Source: Dehalococcoidia bacterium (GTDB lineage: Bacteria > Chloroflexota > Dehalococcoidia > DSTF01 > JALHUB01). From it: a stretch of 64,000 bases of DNA. The notes below the pieces were generated by a model. The model saw only the letters and a list, made by a program, of their open reading frames with translations, was not told the origin of the DNA and did not search any database. How positions within the stretch are numbered: the first letter of the stretch is position 1; every line of letters begins with the position of its first letter. The translations under genes were made by a program, and so were the position numbers. Shown here in pieces: positions 25,426-34,359 of the stretch. The stretch spans positions 1 through 64,000 of the forward strand of contig JASEFU010000009.1 in NCBI GenBank assembly GCA_030018455.1, read 5' to 3'.

Positions 25426-26860
25426 ACTCGTTATGCGCGCCCTCGACACGGCGCGCGCGCGGGGCGCCGGATACGCCGACGTCCGGGTCGTAGGCCGCAA
25501 GAGTGAATCGATAACCGTCCGCAACCGGAACGTCGAGGCGCTGACGGCCGACGAGACGATGGGGTTCGGCGTCCGCGTCCTCGTCGATGGCTACTGGGGG
25601 TTCGCGGGCAGCAACCGCATGACGCTGGAAGAGGCCGACCAGGCGGCGGCGGAGGCGGTACGCATCGCCAAAGCCTCCGCGCGCGCGGGCGGCCCCCGCG
25701 CCGATCTCGGCCCACCCGAAGTCCACCAGGACGCCTACCGGACTGCCTTCGCGAAGGACCCGTTCGCCGTTTCGCTCGATGACAAGATAGCTCTCCTCAT
25801 CGTCGTCAACGAACAGATGATGAAGGTCAAGAGCATCGTCATGGCGGAATCGAACCTGTACTACCAGCGCGAGAACAAGACCTTCGCCAGCACCGAGGGG
25901 AGCTACATCGAGCAGGAGCTGATCGAGACGGGCTGCGGCATCGAGGCGACAGCCGTGGGCGACGGCGAAGTGCAGAAGCGCTCCTACCCGAACAGCGTCG
26001 GGCGCCACCAGGGCACCGAGGGCTGGGAGTTCGTGGAGCGCTACGACCTGCCGGGCAACGCGCTGCGTGTGGCGGAGGAGGCGGCCGCGCTTCTCACCGC
26101 GAAACCCTGCCCTTCAGGCGTCACCACCATCATCCTCGATGGCAGCCAGCTCGCGCTCCAGGTCCACGAGAGCTGCGGCCACGCCATCGAGCTCGACCGC
26201 GTGCTGGGGACGGAGGCCGCCTACGCCGGCACCAGCTTCCTCACCGTCGACAAGCTGGGCGTGTTGCAGTACGGCTCAGGAGTTGTGAACCTTACGGCCG
26301 ACGCAACGATCCCCGGCGGGCTCGGCACCTTCGGCTACGACGACGAAGGGGTGCCGGCGCAATCGACGCCCATCGTGCGCGAGGGCGTCTTCCTCGGCTA
26401 CCTTATGTCGCGCGAGACGGCGGCCATGCTTGGAATGCGCAGCAACGGAACGATGCGCGCCGCCGACTGGAACCACATCCCGCTCATCCGCATGACCAAC
26501 GTCAACCTCGAGCCCGGCTCCTGGCGCCTGGAAGACCTGATCGCTGATACCGACGATGGCCTCTACATGGAGACCAACCGTAGCTGGAGCATCGACGACC
26601 GGCGGCTCAACTTCCAGTTCGGCACGGAGCTGGCGCGCGAGATCAAGAACGGCAAGCTGGGCGACCTCGTGAAGAACGCGACCTACACCGGCATCACGCC
26701 CCAGTTCTGGGGTAGTTGCGACGCTGTCTGCAACCGCGACCACTGGGTGGTCTGGGGAACGCCGAACTGCGGCAAGGGCCAGCCGGAGCAGGTGGCGCAC
26801 ACTGGCCACGGCGCGGCGCCCGCCCGCTTCCGCAACATCCAGGTCGGACTGGTCAGATAG
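25418..26860 (+). CDS. tldD: TldD metallopeptidase
   Basis: TldD is the catalytic half of the TldD/TldE protease, which degrades unfolded peptides and matures some ribosomal peptides in other bacteria. The zinc motif HESCGH (near residue 252, in VHESCGHAIELDR) is present. The ATG at 25418 with GAGGAG six bases upstream is preferred over 25403. At 480 residues it is full length. tldE follows after 23 bases, so the heterodimer is co-expressed. No precursor peptide gene was recognised nearby. Confidence 0.93.
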   Translation: MRELVMRALDTARARGAGYADVRVVGRKSESITVRNRNVEALTADETMGFGVRVLVDGYWGFAGSNRMTLEEADQAAAEAVRIAKASARAGGPRADLGPPEVHQDAYRTAFAKDPFAVSLDDKIALLIVVNEQMMKVKSIVMAESNLYYQRENKTFASTEGSYIEQELIETGCGIEATAVGDGEVQKRSYPNSVGRHQGTEGWEFVERYDLPGNALRVAEEAAALLTAKPCPSGVTTIILDGSQLALQVHESCGHAIELDRVLGTEAAYAGTSFLTVDKLGVLQYGSGVVNLTADATIPGGLGTFGYDDEGVPAQSTPIVREGVFLGYLMSRETAAMLGMRSNGTMRAADWNHIPLIRMTNVNLEPGSWRLEDLIADTDDGLYMETNRSWSIDDRRLNFQFGTELAREIKNGKLGDLVKNATYTGITPQFWGSCDAVCNRDHWVVWGTPNCGKGQPEQVAHTGHGAAPARFRNIQVGLVR

Positions 26861-26883
26861 GCCGCCCTAGAGAGGCAAGAGAA

Positions 26884-28224
26884 ATGTTAATGGACGAGCC
26901 GGGGCTGAAGAACATCGCCGACCGTGTGCTGGCCGCGAGCGCCGCCGATCAGACGGAAGTGCTCATCTTCGGCAGCCACTCGGCGCTCACGCGCTTCGCG
27001 AACAGTTACATCCACCAGAACGTCGCGCGGACAGGCTTTGAGGTCAGCGTGCGGGCCGTCATCGGCAAGAAGATAGGCATAGCTGCGACCAACATCCTCT
27101 CCGACGAATCGCTGAAAGCGGTTGCGGAGAAGGCGGTGACGCTGGCGCGGCACCAGAAGGAGAATGAGGACTTCCGGTCGCTACCGGGCCCGGCGCCGTT
27201 GCCCCAGGCCCACGCCTACTCGCAGCGCACCGCCGATTGCACGCCGGAGCAGCGGGCGAGCGTCGTCGCCACTATCTGCGATGCCGCCCGCCGCGAGGGG
27301 GTGACGGCCGCCGGCGCTTTCAAGACCGGCGTCTCCGAGATCGCCGTCGCAAACTCCCTTGGCGTGTTCGCCTACAACCGAGACACGCACGCCAGCCTCA
27401 ACACGACGATGATGTCGGCCACCAGCAGCGGCTACGCCTCACGCCTCAGCATCGATATCGACGACATCGACGGCACCGCCCTCGCCGCCGAGGCGATAGA
27501 CAAGTGCCTGCGCAGCACCGACCCGATAGCGATCGACCCGGGGGAATACGAGGTCATCCTCGAAGACTACGCCGTCACCGACATCCTCGACTTCTTCGCC
27601 TACCTGTCGTTCGGCGCGCAGGCCTATCAGGAAAAGCGCAGCTTCATGACCGACCACCTGGGCGAGAAGGTGATGGGCGAAAACATCACGATCTGGGACG
27701 ACGGTCTTTCACCCGAGACCATCGCCAACCCGTTTGATTTCGAGGGAGTGCCCCGACAGCGGGTCGACTTCATTGTGGGAGGCGTGGCGAAGGGTATCGT
27801 CTACGATACTTACTACGCCGGCAAGGAGGGCAAAACATCGACGGGCCACGCCCTGCCGGCCGCCGTTACCTTCGGCCCTGTCCCCAGCAACATGTTCCTG
27901 GCGGCGGGAAACGCCTCGAAGGAAGAGATGCTCGCGTCTGTGGAGCGGGGCATCTGGGTAAGCCGCTTCTGGTACACGCGGCCGGTGCACCCGCTGCGGG
28001 TCATCGTCACCGGCATGACCCGCGATGGCACGTTCCTCATCGAGAAGGGGAAGATCACGGCCCCCGTGCGCAACCTGCGCTTCACGCAGAGCTACCTCGA
28101 CGCCATGAACCAGGTGGAGCTTATCGGCGGCGAGACGAGGCTGCACGAGGCGATAGCGGGGGTGAGCCGCGTGCCCGCGCTCAAGATCCGCTCGTGGGCG
28201 TTTACCGGCGCCACCGAATTCTAG
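26884..28224 (+). CDS. tldE: TldE/PmbA protein
   Basis: The non-catalytic partner of TldD. The 446-residue protein shares the TldD fold (SVRAVIGKKIGIAATN near the N-terminus; YTRPVHPLRVIVTGMTRDGTF and AFTGATEF at the C-terminus) but lacks the HExxxH zinc motif, as expected. Start is ATG 26884, with M at 26890 an alternative; AGAGAGGCAAGAG precedes it. Confidence 0.92.
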   Translation: MLMDEPGLKNIADRVLAASAADQTEVLIFGSHSALTRFANSYIHQNVARTGFEVSVRAVIGKKIGIAATNILSDESLKAVAEKAVTLARHQKENEDFRSLPGPAPLPQAHAYSQRTADCTPEQRASVVATICDAARREGVTAAGAFKTGVSEIAVANSLGVFAYNRDTHASLNTTMMSATSSGYASRLSIDIDDIDGTALAAEAIDKCLRSTDPIAIDPGEYEVILEDYAVTDILDFFAYLSFGAQAYQEKRSFMTDHLGEKVMGENITIWDDGLSPETIANPFDFEGVPRQRVDFIVGGVAKGIVYDTYYAGKEGKTSTGHALPAAVTFGPVPSNMFLAAGNASKEEMLASVERGIWVSRFWYTRPVHPLRVIVTGMTRDGTFLIEKGKITAPVRNLRFTQSYLDAMNQVELIGGETRLHEAIAGVSRVPALKIRSWAFTGATEF

Positions 28225-28501
28225 CGCCCCCTGTTCCTTTTCCCAATTTGAGTTCGGGGAAGTAGGCGGCGCAGTAGCCTCTGTCTGTCGAGAGGAACCG
28301 GTCGGCCTGCGCCAATGTAAGGACTGCGTAGCCCCGAATGCAGGCTCTTTGACGCATCTGAGGGTCAAGACGCTCCCCTGCACTCGACTCCCGCCATCCC
28401 TATCCGTTTCTTGTTCGCTAACAGGCCAGCTTTCCCTCCTTGACATTCCTTCCTCGCTGCGCAATCGTTGGCCTGGGAGAGTCTTGATAGAGAGGTGACG
28501 C
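28225..28501 (+). other. Intergenic region before NDUFA9-like gene
   Basis: This 277-base gap has no open reading frame I can support. A TTGACA at about 28440 lacks a good -10 at normal spacing. No terminator hairpin with a T-run was seen after tldE. AGAGAGGTGACGC just before 28502 gives the ribosome site of the next gene. Confidence 0.4.
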
Positions 28502-29392
28502 ATGATCCTGTTGCTGGGAGGCACCGGCTTCATCGGGCGACGGGTCGCGGCGCGGCTCGTCGAAACGGGCGAGAAGGTGCGCGTCGCCGCCCGCGGCAGC
28601 CGCAAGGGCGTCCTGCCGGAAACGGTCGAGGAAGCGCGCGCGAACGTCATGACCGGCGAGGGCCTGGCCGACGCAATGGCCGGCGTCGACAAGGTCGTCC
28701 ACCTGGTCGCGGTCATCGTCGAGAAAGGTGAGCAAAGCTTCGACGCCGTCATCCGCTCCGGCACCGTGAACGTGGTCGAGGAGGCGAAGAAGGCGGGTGT
28801 CAAGAAGCTCGTCTACGTCAGTGCGATAGGCGCGGCCGCCGGCCCCGAGTACCCGTACTGGCACGCGAAGTGGCTGGCAGAGCGGGCGGTGGTGAACAGC
28901 GGCCTGACATACACCATCATCAGGCCATCACTCGTCTTCGGGCCCGACGACGACTTCTTCAACCGCCTCGCCGACATGGCGCGGCGTTTTCCCGTGATGC
29001 CCATCGCCGGTAATGGCAAGACGAAGTTCCAGCCGATATGGGTCGAAGACTTGGTGTCGTGCGTCGTCGCCTGCCTGGACGAGGGGAAGTGCGACCGCCA
29101 GGTTATCGAGGTGGGCGGGCCCGAGCACCTCACCTACGACGAGATCGTGGAGGTGATCTGCGACGCGCTCGGCAAGCGACGGCTGCGCGTCCATGTGCCG
29201 CTCTGGGCCATGCGCCCGATGGCCGGCCTCTTCCAGGCGCTGCTCTCCAACCCGCCGGTAACAACGCAGCAGCTCGATATGCTGTCGAAGGACAACACCA
29301 CGGAAGTCGATGCGGTAGTCAAGCAGTTCGGCTTCGAGCCGAAGCGGCTGGCCGACGGCTTGGCGCACCTCAGGGGCCGCACCGCGCCCTGA
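28502..29392 (+). CDS. NAD(P)-binding NDUFA9-like atypical SDR
   Basis: The 296-residue protein begins with a Rossmann glycine motif LLGGTGFIGRRVAARL. It lacks a clear catalytic Y-x3-K and shows FQPIWVEDLV and GGPEHLTYDEIVE, features of the complex I NDUFA9-like atypical short-chain dehydrogenase group. Members bind NAD(P)H and are often annotated as nucleotide-sugar epimerases. No complex I genes adjoin it. A good ribosome site lies upstream. Confidence 0.82.
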   Translation: MILLLGGTGFIGRRVAARLVETGEKVRVAARGSRKGVLPETVEEARANVMTGEGLADAMAGVDKVVHLVAVIVEKGEQSFDAVIRSGTVNVVEEAKKAGVKKLVYVSAIGAAAGPEYPYWHAKWLAERAVVNSGLTYTIIRPSLVFGPDDDFFNRLADMARRFPVMPIAGNGKTKFQPIWVEDLVSCVVACLDEGKCDRQVIEVGGPEHLTYDEIVEVICDALGKRRLRVHVPLWAMRPMAGLFQALLSNPPVTTQQLDMLSKDNTTEVDAVVKQFGFEPKRLADGLAHLRGRTAP

Positions 29393-29514
29393 AGGACGCG
29401 GCACGCGAAACGCCGCTCCGGCAGACGGGGCGCGCCCACCCTTCTCGGGAAGCTCCCTGACTTCCGTTCCGACTGGGCCGGGGGTCTGTACCCGGCCCGC
29501 CCTCGCCTGCAGCC

Positions 29515-30216
29515 TCACGACGCAGGCGGCGCTTCTTTCCGCACCCCTATGAGATAGTGGCTGCGGAGGAAGGGCGCCGCTTCGACGGCCCGGCACAGCG
29601 CCGCCGAGACGCAGACCAGCGGGCGCAGCAGCGGAGGCGCCAGGGTCACCCTGCGGACATCGAGGCGGCAGCCCGGATAGAGCCGCCGGACCTCCCCGAG
29701 GCGTATCCCTCGCACGTCACGGTTCGTCGGGTTCCAGATGAAGTCGTACCAGATGAGCAGACCGCCCGGCCGGAGGACGCGCAGCGTCTCGGCGGCGATG
29801 CGACGCCGCGTCTCCCCATCGAACACCGACGACATCAGCGTGAACTGGAGCGCGACGTCGAACGCGGAGTCGCGGTACGGCAGGGCGGCGGCGTTGCCCA
29901 CGGCGAACGAGACCGCTGGATTGCGCCCGCGCGCCCGCTCGATCCGCTCCTCCAGCAGGTCGACGCCCGCAAGCAGCGATGGGTCGGCGCCGTAACGGAC
30001 GAACCCGTCGAGCACTTCGCCGCTGCCGCAGCCGATATCGAGGATGCGCAGGCCAGCAAGGGAGGCGACGCCCTGCCGCCCCAGCAGCGAGAGGAGCGCC
30101 TCCTCGCGCCGTTGGAAGAGATAGCGGTTCGCCGGGTCCGTCAGCGAGTAGCGTTCATCGAGGCCGGCGGCGGCGCGCCGGGCGTAGGCGGCGCGGATGC
30201 GTTCGATCTCGCTCAC
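29515..30216 (-). CDS. Class I SAM-dependent methyltransferase
   Basis: The 233-residue protein has SAM motif I ILDIGCGSGEVL (near residue 58), the acidic loop GVDLLEERIERAR, and LRPGGLLIWYDF as motif IV. It has no accessory domain. The C-terminal RSHYLIGVRKE resembles small-molecule O/C-methyltransferases. Substrate and pathway are unknown. It converges with the NDUFA9-like gene and is divergent from yjbQ. Confidence 0.8.
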   Translation of the reverse strand: MSEIERIRAAYARRAAAGLDERYSLTDPANRYLFQRREEALLSLLGRQGVASLAGLRILDIGCGSGEVLDGFVRYGADPSLLAGVDLLEERIERARGRNPAVSFAVGNAAALPYRDSAFDVALQFTLMSSVFDGETRRRIAAETLRVLRPGGLLIWYDFIWNPTNRDVRGIRLGEVRRLYPGCRLDVRRVTLAPPLLRPLVCVSAALCRAVEAAPFLRSHYLIGVRKEAPPAS

Positions 30217-30435
30217 GACTCGGAGTCCTCCCTCCGACCGCGCGCGCGGGACGGAAACGGGCGTCGTTGTCAGCGCCTATCCTAGCACCTCAGCGCGCGA
30301 CCCTGAATCCCGGGGGTAGGCTTTCTTTCATTTTCGTGGGCTGGTTCGGACACCCTCTTTTCCTGAGCGTGAAACGTGGTAAACTTACAGAGATGACTCG
30401 TTCTGCTCAGCATTTCCACGGAGGGCGTCAGTTAC

Positions 30436-30957
30436 ATGGATGGGAGCTTGCTCGAGGTCGCGAACGAGACGGCAGTCCTGATCGATACCCGCGCACCCGC
30501 CGCACGTGTCTACTGTGAAGCGATAGAGCTCGACACCGAAGAGGCGTTGCAGTTCATCGATATCACACCCGCCGTATCGGCGATAGTCGGGAAGTCCGGG
30601 GTGGCGTTCGGTCAGGCAACCGTCTACTCTACACACACCACCGCGGCAATCAAGATCAACGAGAACGAGCCGCTCCTGCTGGACGACTTGAGGCAGATGC
30701 TTCAACGGCTCGCCCCCTGCGACGGGGAGTACGGCCACAACGATTTCCGCCGGCGCACCGTCAACATGAACGAGGAGGAGTGCGCTAATGGCCACTCCCA
30801 CTGCCAGCACCTCTTCCTGAGCAGCAGCGAGACTGTGCCCGTCGTAGAGGGCCGCCTCATGCTGGGACAGTGGCAGCGGATCTTCCTCGTCGAGCTCGAC
30901 CGCCCACGCCAGCGACGCCTTGTCGTCAGCGTCCTCGGCGTCGAGTCCTCGGGCTAA
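30436..30957 (+). CDS. YjbQ/UPF0047-family protein
   Basis: The 173-residue single-domain protein matches the YjbQ family: DITPAVSAIV, VYSTHTTAAIKINENEP and NGHSHCQHLFLSSSETVPVVEGRL containing the conserved His cluster. Some members show weak thiamine-phosphate synthase activity in complementation tests; the physiological role is unsettled. The N-terminus is about 25 residues longer than many homologues. A hairpin terminator follows directly. Confidence 0.85.
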   Translation: MDGSLLEVANETAVLIDTRAPAARVYCEAIELDTEEALQFIDITPAVSAIVGKSGVAFGQATVYSTHTTAAIKINENEPLLLDDLRQMLQRLAPCDGEYGHNDFRRRTVNMNEEECANGHSHCQHLFLSSSETVPVVEGRLMLGQWQRIFLVELDRPRQRRLVVSVLGVESSG

Positions 30958-30999
30958 GGCGCCGGGCCTCCCGTCATTTCCCCCGGCCCGCGCCTTTTT
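30958..30999 (+). terminator. Rho-independent terminator after yjbQ
   Basis: GGCGCCGGGCC and GGCCCGCGCC pair with one bulged base around a 16-base loop, followed by TTTTT (30995-30999). It starts immediately after the yjbQ stop codon. Confidence 0.7.
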
Positions 31000-31161
31000 C
31001 GCGCTCTCTACGCGCACAATTGCCGTACTATCCATCATCGAACGCGCCTTGCTCTGCCAACGCAAGACGGCTGCCAACACCATGAGCTCGGCCTGTCTCG
31101 CTCAAGGGGTTGCGGATCGGGGCCTGCCGTCGCGGAGCCCGACCTGCTACGTGGTGAGGCG

Positions 31162-32247
31162 TCAGCGGCGGGGGATGAAGTGGACGGAATGGGCCTTGAA
31201 CGCGGCGACCACCTCCCGTCCCTTGCGGATGTCGAGTTCGTCGACTGACTGCTTCGTCACCAGCGCCACCAGCGGAAAACCGCAGTCGATGACCACCCGC
31301 GCCTGCCGGCCGCTCGGCGTGACGCTGACGATCTTGCCGTGAAAGCGGTTACGCGCGCTGCCCGCGACCGAGAGGTCCCCCGCCGGGAAGAGCGTGACGT
31401 CTTCGGGACGCACAACAACGAGAACGTCATCAGGCAACCGCCCGTTGGAGACTCCCTGCACCACGTGCGGCCCGACCTGCACGCGGCTCAGCCCTCCATC
31501 CTCTGACATATGCCGTCCCGCGACGACCGTCTCCGCGCCCACGAGCGCGGCAACGTCTTCGTCAGCGGGGGCGGCGAAGACCTCCGTGGTCGGGCCGATT
31601 TGACGGAGCTCGCCCTTGACGATCACGGCCACGCGCGCCCCCAGGCGCAGCGCCTCATTGCGATCGTGCGTGACGAAGACGGTCGTGACCCCCGTCTCGC
31701 GCAGGGCTTCCGCGAGCTCTTCGAGCAGAGCCTCCCGCGTCGGCTGGTCGAGGGCGCTGAACGGCTCGTCGAGGAGGAGGACTTCCGGCTCCAGGGCGAA
31801 CGCGCGCGCCAGGCTGACGCGATGCGCTTCGCCGCCGGAGAGCTTGCGGGCGGAACGTTCCGCCAGATGCGCTACGCCGAAGCGCCGCAGCCATCGCTCG
31901 ACCCTCGCCTTCCGCTCGCCGCGCGGAACGCCCCGCAGGCTCATCCCCATCTCCACGTTCTCGGCCACGGAGCGTCGCAGGAGGAGCGGCTCCTGGAGCA
32001 TCACGGCCATGCGACGTCGAAGCGAAAGCTCCCACCTGCGCACCGGCTGCCCCTCGAATAGCACCTCGCCGCGGGCCGGCCGCAGGAGGAGCCCCAGCAC
32101 CTGGAGAAGCGTGCTCTTGCCGGCGCCGTTGGGGCCGATGACCGCCAACACCTCGCCTTCCATCACGTCCATTGCGGCCAGACGAAGGATTTCTCTGTCG
32201 CGCCGGCGCACGATGATATCGCGGAGGGACAGCTTCTCCCCTGCCAT
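31162..32247 (-). CDS. tupC: Tungstate/molybdate ABC transporter ATP-binding protein
   Basis: The 361-residue ATPase powers oxyanion uptake. Walker A is IGPNGAGKST (near residue 35), the signature is KLSGGEAHRVSLARA, and Walker B is VLLLDEPFSALD. The C-terminal third is a TOBE/Mop-like domain (GSARNRFHGKIVSV, ALVTKQSVDELDI), typical of ModC/WtpC-type proteins that sense the oxyanion. The start codon shares one base with the tupB stop (TAATG). Confidence 0.88.
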   Translation of the reverse strand: MAGEKLSLRDIIVRRRDREILRLAAMDVMEGEVLAVIGPNGAGKSTLLQVLGLLLRPARGEVLFEGQPVRRWELSLRRRMAVMLQEPLLLRRSVAENVEMGMSLRGVPRGERKARVERWLRRFGVAHLAERSARKLSGGEAHRVSLARAFALEPEVLLLDEPFSALDQPTREALLEELAEALRETGVTTVFVTHDRNEALRLGARVAVIVKGELRQIGPTTEVFAAPADEDVAALVGAETVVAGRHMSEDGGLSRVQVGPHVVQGVSNGRLPDDVLVVVRPEDVTLFPAGDLSVAGSARNRFHGKIVSVTPSGRQARVVIDCGFPLVALVTKQSVDELDIRKGREVVAAFKAHSVHFIPRR

Positions 32248-32948
32248 TAAGTCCCTTCCTGCTGCTGGACGGAAGTCAAGACCAAATTCACGATGAATAT
32301 GAGGACGAGCAGGATGAGCGACAGCGCGATGGCGGGGGCGAAGTTACCGCGGCTGACCTCGAGGACGACGGCGGTGGTGAGGACGCGCGTCTCGCCCGCC
32401 AGGTTGCCGCCCACCATTATTGAAGCCCCGATCTCGGAGATGGCGCCGCCGAAGCCGGCCATGACGGCCGCCAGGAGCGGGAGCTTCGTCTCCCAGAGGA
32501 TGATCCAGAGCATCTGCAGCCGTGAGGCGCCGAGCGCGTAGACCTGGGTGCGCAGCCGCGGATCGAGGTGGCGCAACGCCGCCGTCGTGAAGCCGGTGAC
32601 GATGGGCGTGGCTATGATCGTCTGTGCGACCACCATCGCTGCGGGAGTGTAGATAAGGCGCATCTGCCCGAAGGGGCCGCTACGCCAGAGCAGGATCGCC
32701 ACCAGCAGCCCGACGACCACCGGCGGCAGCCCCATGCCCGTATTCACAAGCGTCACGAGGAAACCGCGGCCACGGAAGTCGTTGAAGGCGAGGGCGGCTC
32801 CAATCGCCACTCCAAAGACTAGACTCAGGGCGACGGCGCTCCCCGATATCAGCAACGAGCGCAACGTGATCTGCCACAGGTCGTAGTCGCCGCTGCGCAG
32901 TATGTCGAGCGACTCGCGGAGTCCGTCCCAAATCAGGTCCACGGCCAC
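32247..32948 (-). CDS. tupB: Tungstate ABC transporter permease
   Basis: The 233-residue inner-membrane protein has about five to six hydrophobic segments and the permease EAA-type loop LGASRLQMLWIILWETKLPLL. It contains the TupB-like stretch GASIMVGGNLAGETRVLTTAV. It couples the TupA binding protein to the TupC ATPase. It lies 14 bases after tupA and overlaps tupC by one base. Confidence 0.88.
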   Translation of the reverse strand: MAVDLIWDGLRESLDILRSGDYDLWQITLRSLLISGSAVALSLVFGVAIGAALAFNDFRGRGFLVTLVNTGMGLPPVVVGLLVAILLWRSGPFGQMRLIYTPAAMVVAQTIIATPIVTGFTTAALRHLDPRLRTQVYALGASRLQMLWIILWETKLPLLAAVMAGFGGAISEIGASIMVGGNLAGETRVLTTAVVLEVSRGNFAPAIALSLILLVLIFIVNLVLTSVQQQEGT

Positions 32949-32962
32949 CTCCCTGGGAAAGT

Positions 32963-33883
32963 CTATCCGAAAGGCGTGCTCAACCCCAGGTCCTCGTACG
33001 TCTTGTCGGCATCCGGTATGAAGAGCGGCTCGCCGGAAACCTCATCGACGAAGTCGGCGATTATCTGCTGTGCCTTGTCCGAAACGACGAAGTCGGCGAA
33101 GGCCTCCCCACCGGGGCCGTTGACGAGATCAAACTTGTCGGGGTTGACCTGAATGACGGAGTATACGTTCAAGAGAGCCGGATCGCCCTCCAACAAGATG
33201 ACGAGCGAGAGGCTTCCCCTCTGGGCGAAATAGGTGGCGCGGTCGCAGAGGATGTAGGCGTCGCGCTGGTTCGCGATCTGGAGCGTCGCCCCCATTCCCT
33301 GGCCGCTCTCTTCGTACCAGGAAGCTCCGCTCGGGTCCAGGCCGGCCTTCTTCCACAGGCTTCTTTCCAGCTTGTCGGTGCCGGAATCGTCACCACGGTT
33401 GAGGAAGGTAGACCCGGCCTCGTAGATCTTCTCGAAGGCTTCGACGGTAGAGGTGGTCCCCTTGATGCCGGCAGGGTCGCTTTCGGGACCGAGAATGATG
33501 AAGTCGTTGTGCATCACGAGGCGACGGTTAATCCCGGCCCCGCTATCGACGAGCATCTTTTCGGAGGCAGGAGCGTGCACGAGGAGGACGTCGGCGTCGC
33601 CGCGCTCCCCCATCGCCAGCGCCTGCCCTGTCCCGACGGCGATGACCTTCACGTTGTACCTCGTCTCCTCTTCAAATGCCGGCACGAGAACATCCAGGAG
33701 ACCGCTGTCCTGAGTGCTCGTGGTGGTGGCCACGATGATATCCTTCGCCCCTTCTCTGGCCGACGACGACGTTCCCTGCGGAGAAGACCCTGACCCATCG
33801 TCGCCGTTCTCTCCACACTCAAGAGCGGTTATGGATAAGACCAGCGCCACCAGGAGACCGAAGAGCATCCATTTCCCGTTCAT
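32963..33883 (-). CDS. tupA: Tungstate-binding lipoprotein
   Basis: The 306-residue substrate-binding protein carries the TupA signature ATTTSTQDSGLLDVL (near residue 52), followed by VIAVGTGQALAMGERGDADVLLVHAP and RGDDSGTD. TupA-type proteins prefer tungstate over molybdate, unlike ModA. The N-terminal hydrophobic segment ends at a Cys near residue 23 in an atypical lipobox (ALEC), followed by a Ser/Gly-rich linker. A palindrome of ModE type lies 19 bases upstream of the start, between this gene and the modE-like gene. Confidence 0.9.
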   Translation of the reverse strand: MNGKWMLFGLLVALVLSITALECGENGDDGSGSSPQGTSSSAREGAKDIIVATTTSTQDSGLLDVLVPAFEEETRYNVKVIAVGTGQALAMGERGDADVLLVHAPASEKMLVDSGAGINRRLVMHNDFIILGPESDPAGIKGTTSTVEAFEKIYEAGSTFLNRGDDSGTDKLERSLWKKAGLDPSGASWYEESGQGMGATLQIANQRDAYILCDRATYFAQRGSLSLVILLEGDPALLNVYSVIQVNPDKFDLVNGPGGEAFADFVVSDKAQQIIADFVDEVSGEPLFIPDADKTYEDLGLSTPFG

Positions 33884-33901
33884 TCGACTTTGCCCGGCGT
33901 T

Positions 33902-33923
33902 GTTATGCTGACCCTAGCATAAC
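33902..33923 (-). promoter_or_regulatory. Candidate ModE-type operator of the tup operon
   Basis: GTTATGCT (33902-33909) and AGCATAAC (33916-33923) form a perfect 8-bp inverted repeat around GACCCT. The architecture resembles the Escherichia coli ModE box (TATATAAC-type half-sites about six bases apart). It lies between the modE-like gene and tupA, where bound protein would block tup transcription. Confidence 0.6.
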
Positions 33924-33937
33924 GCCCATCAAAAAAA

Positions 33938-34327
33938 CTACCCCTGCCGGAACAGCTTCTCGAACTCTTGCCTGACGTCGGCCTGCGCCGCCGCTTCGAA
34001 GCGGGGGTAAAGCGCGACTATATTCTCCGCTTCGGCGGTGAGGCGGCTCCGGCCCCCGCCAGGGCCTCCCGGCTCGCTCTCGACGAGTCGCGCGCCCAGG
34101 TTCTCCTCCATCTCGCGCACCTTCCCCCAGGCGCGCCGGTACGACAGCCCCATCTTTCGCGCCGCCTCCGCAAGCGAGCCGGTCTCCGCGATAAGCTGCA
34201 ACAGGCGCACACGGTAGCCGCTCAGGGCCACGCCGCCGCCCTTTTCCACCCAGATCTTGACCCTCGGCTCCACGGCATCGTCCTCAATGGGCGTCATTCG
34301 GGGCTTTGCCGGTCCGCGCCGCCCCAT
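33938..34327 (-). CDS. ModE-like winged-helix regulator
   Basis: The 129-residue protein has the ModE N-terminal DNA-binding domain: GYRVRLLQLIAETGSLAEAARKMGLSYRRAWGKVREMEENLG, then LVESEPGGPGGGRSRLT as the wing. It lacks the two C-terminal Mop (di-MOP) ligand domains of E. coli ModE, so it may sense metal through a partner such as the TOBE domain of TupC, or may not sense it directly. It sits just upstream of tupA with a palindrome between, which supports control of tungstate uptake. Confidence 0.85.
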   Translation of the reverse strand: MGRRGPAKPRMTPIEDDAVEPRVKIWVEKGGGVALSGYRVRLLQLIAETGSLAEAARKMGLSYRRAWGKVREMEENLGARLVESEPGGPGGGRSRLTAEAENIVALYPRFEAAAQADVRQEFEKLFRQG

Positions 34328-34359
34328 CGTACCGCCGACATGACAGGAGGCGGCTGCGT

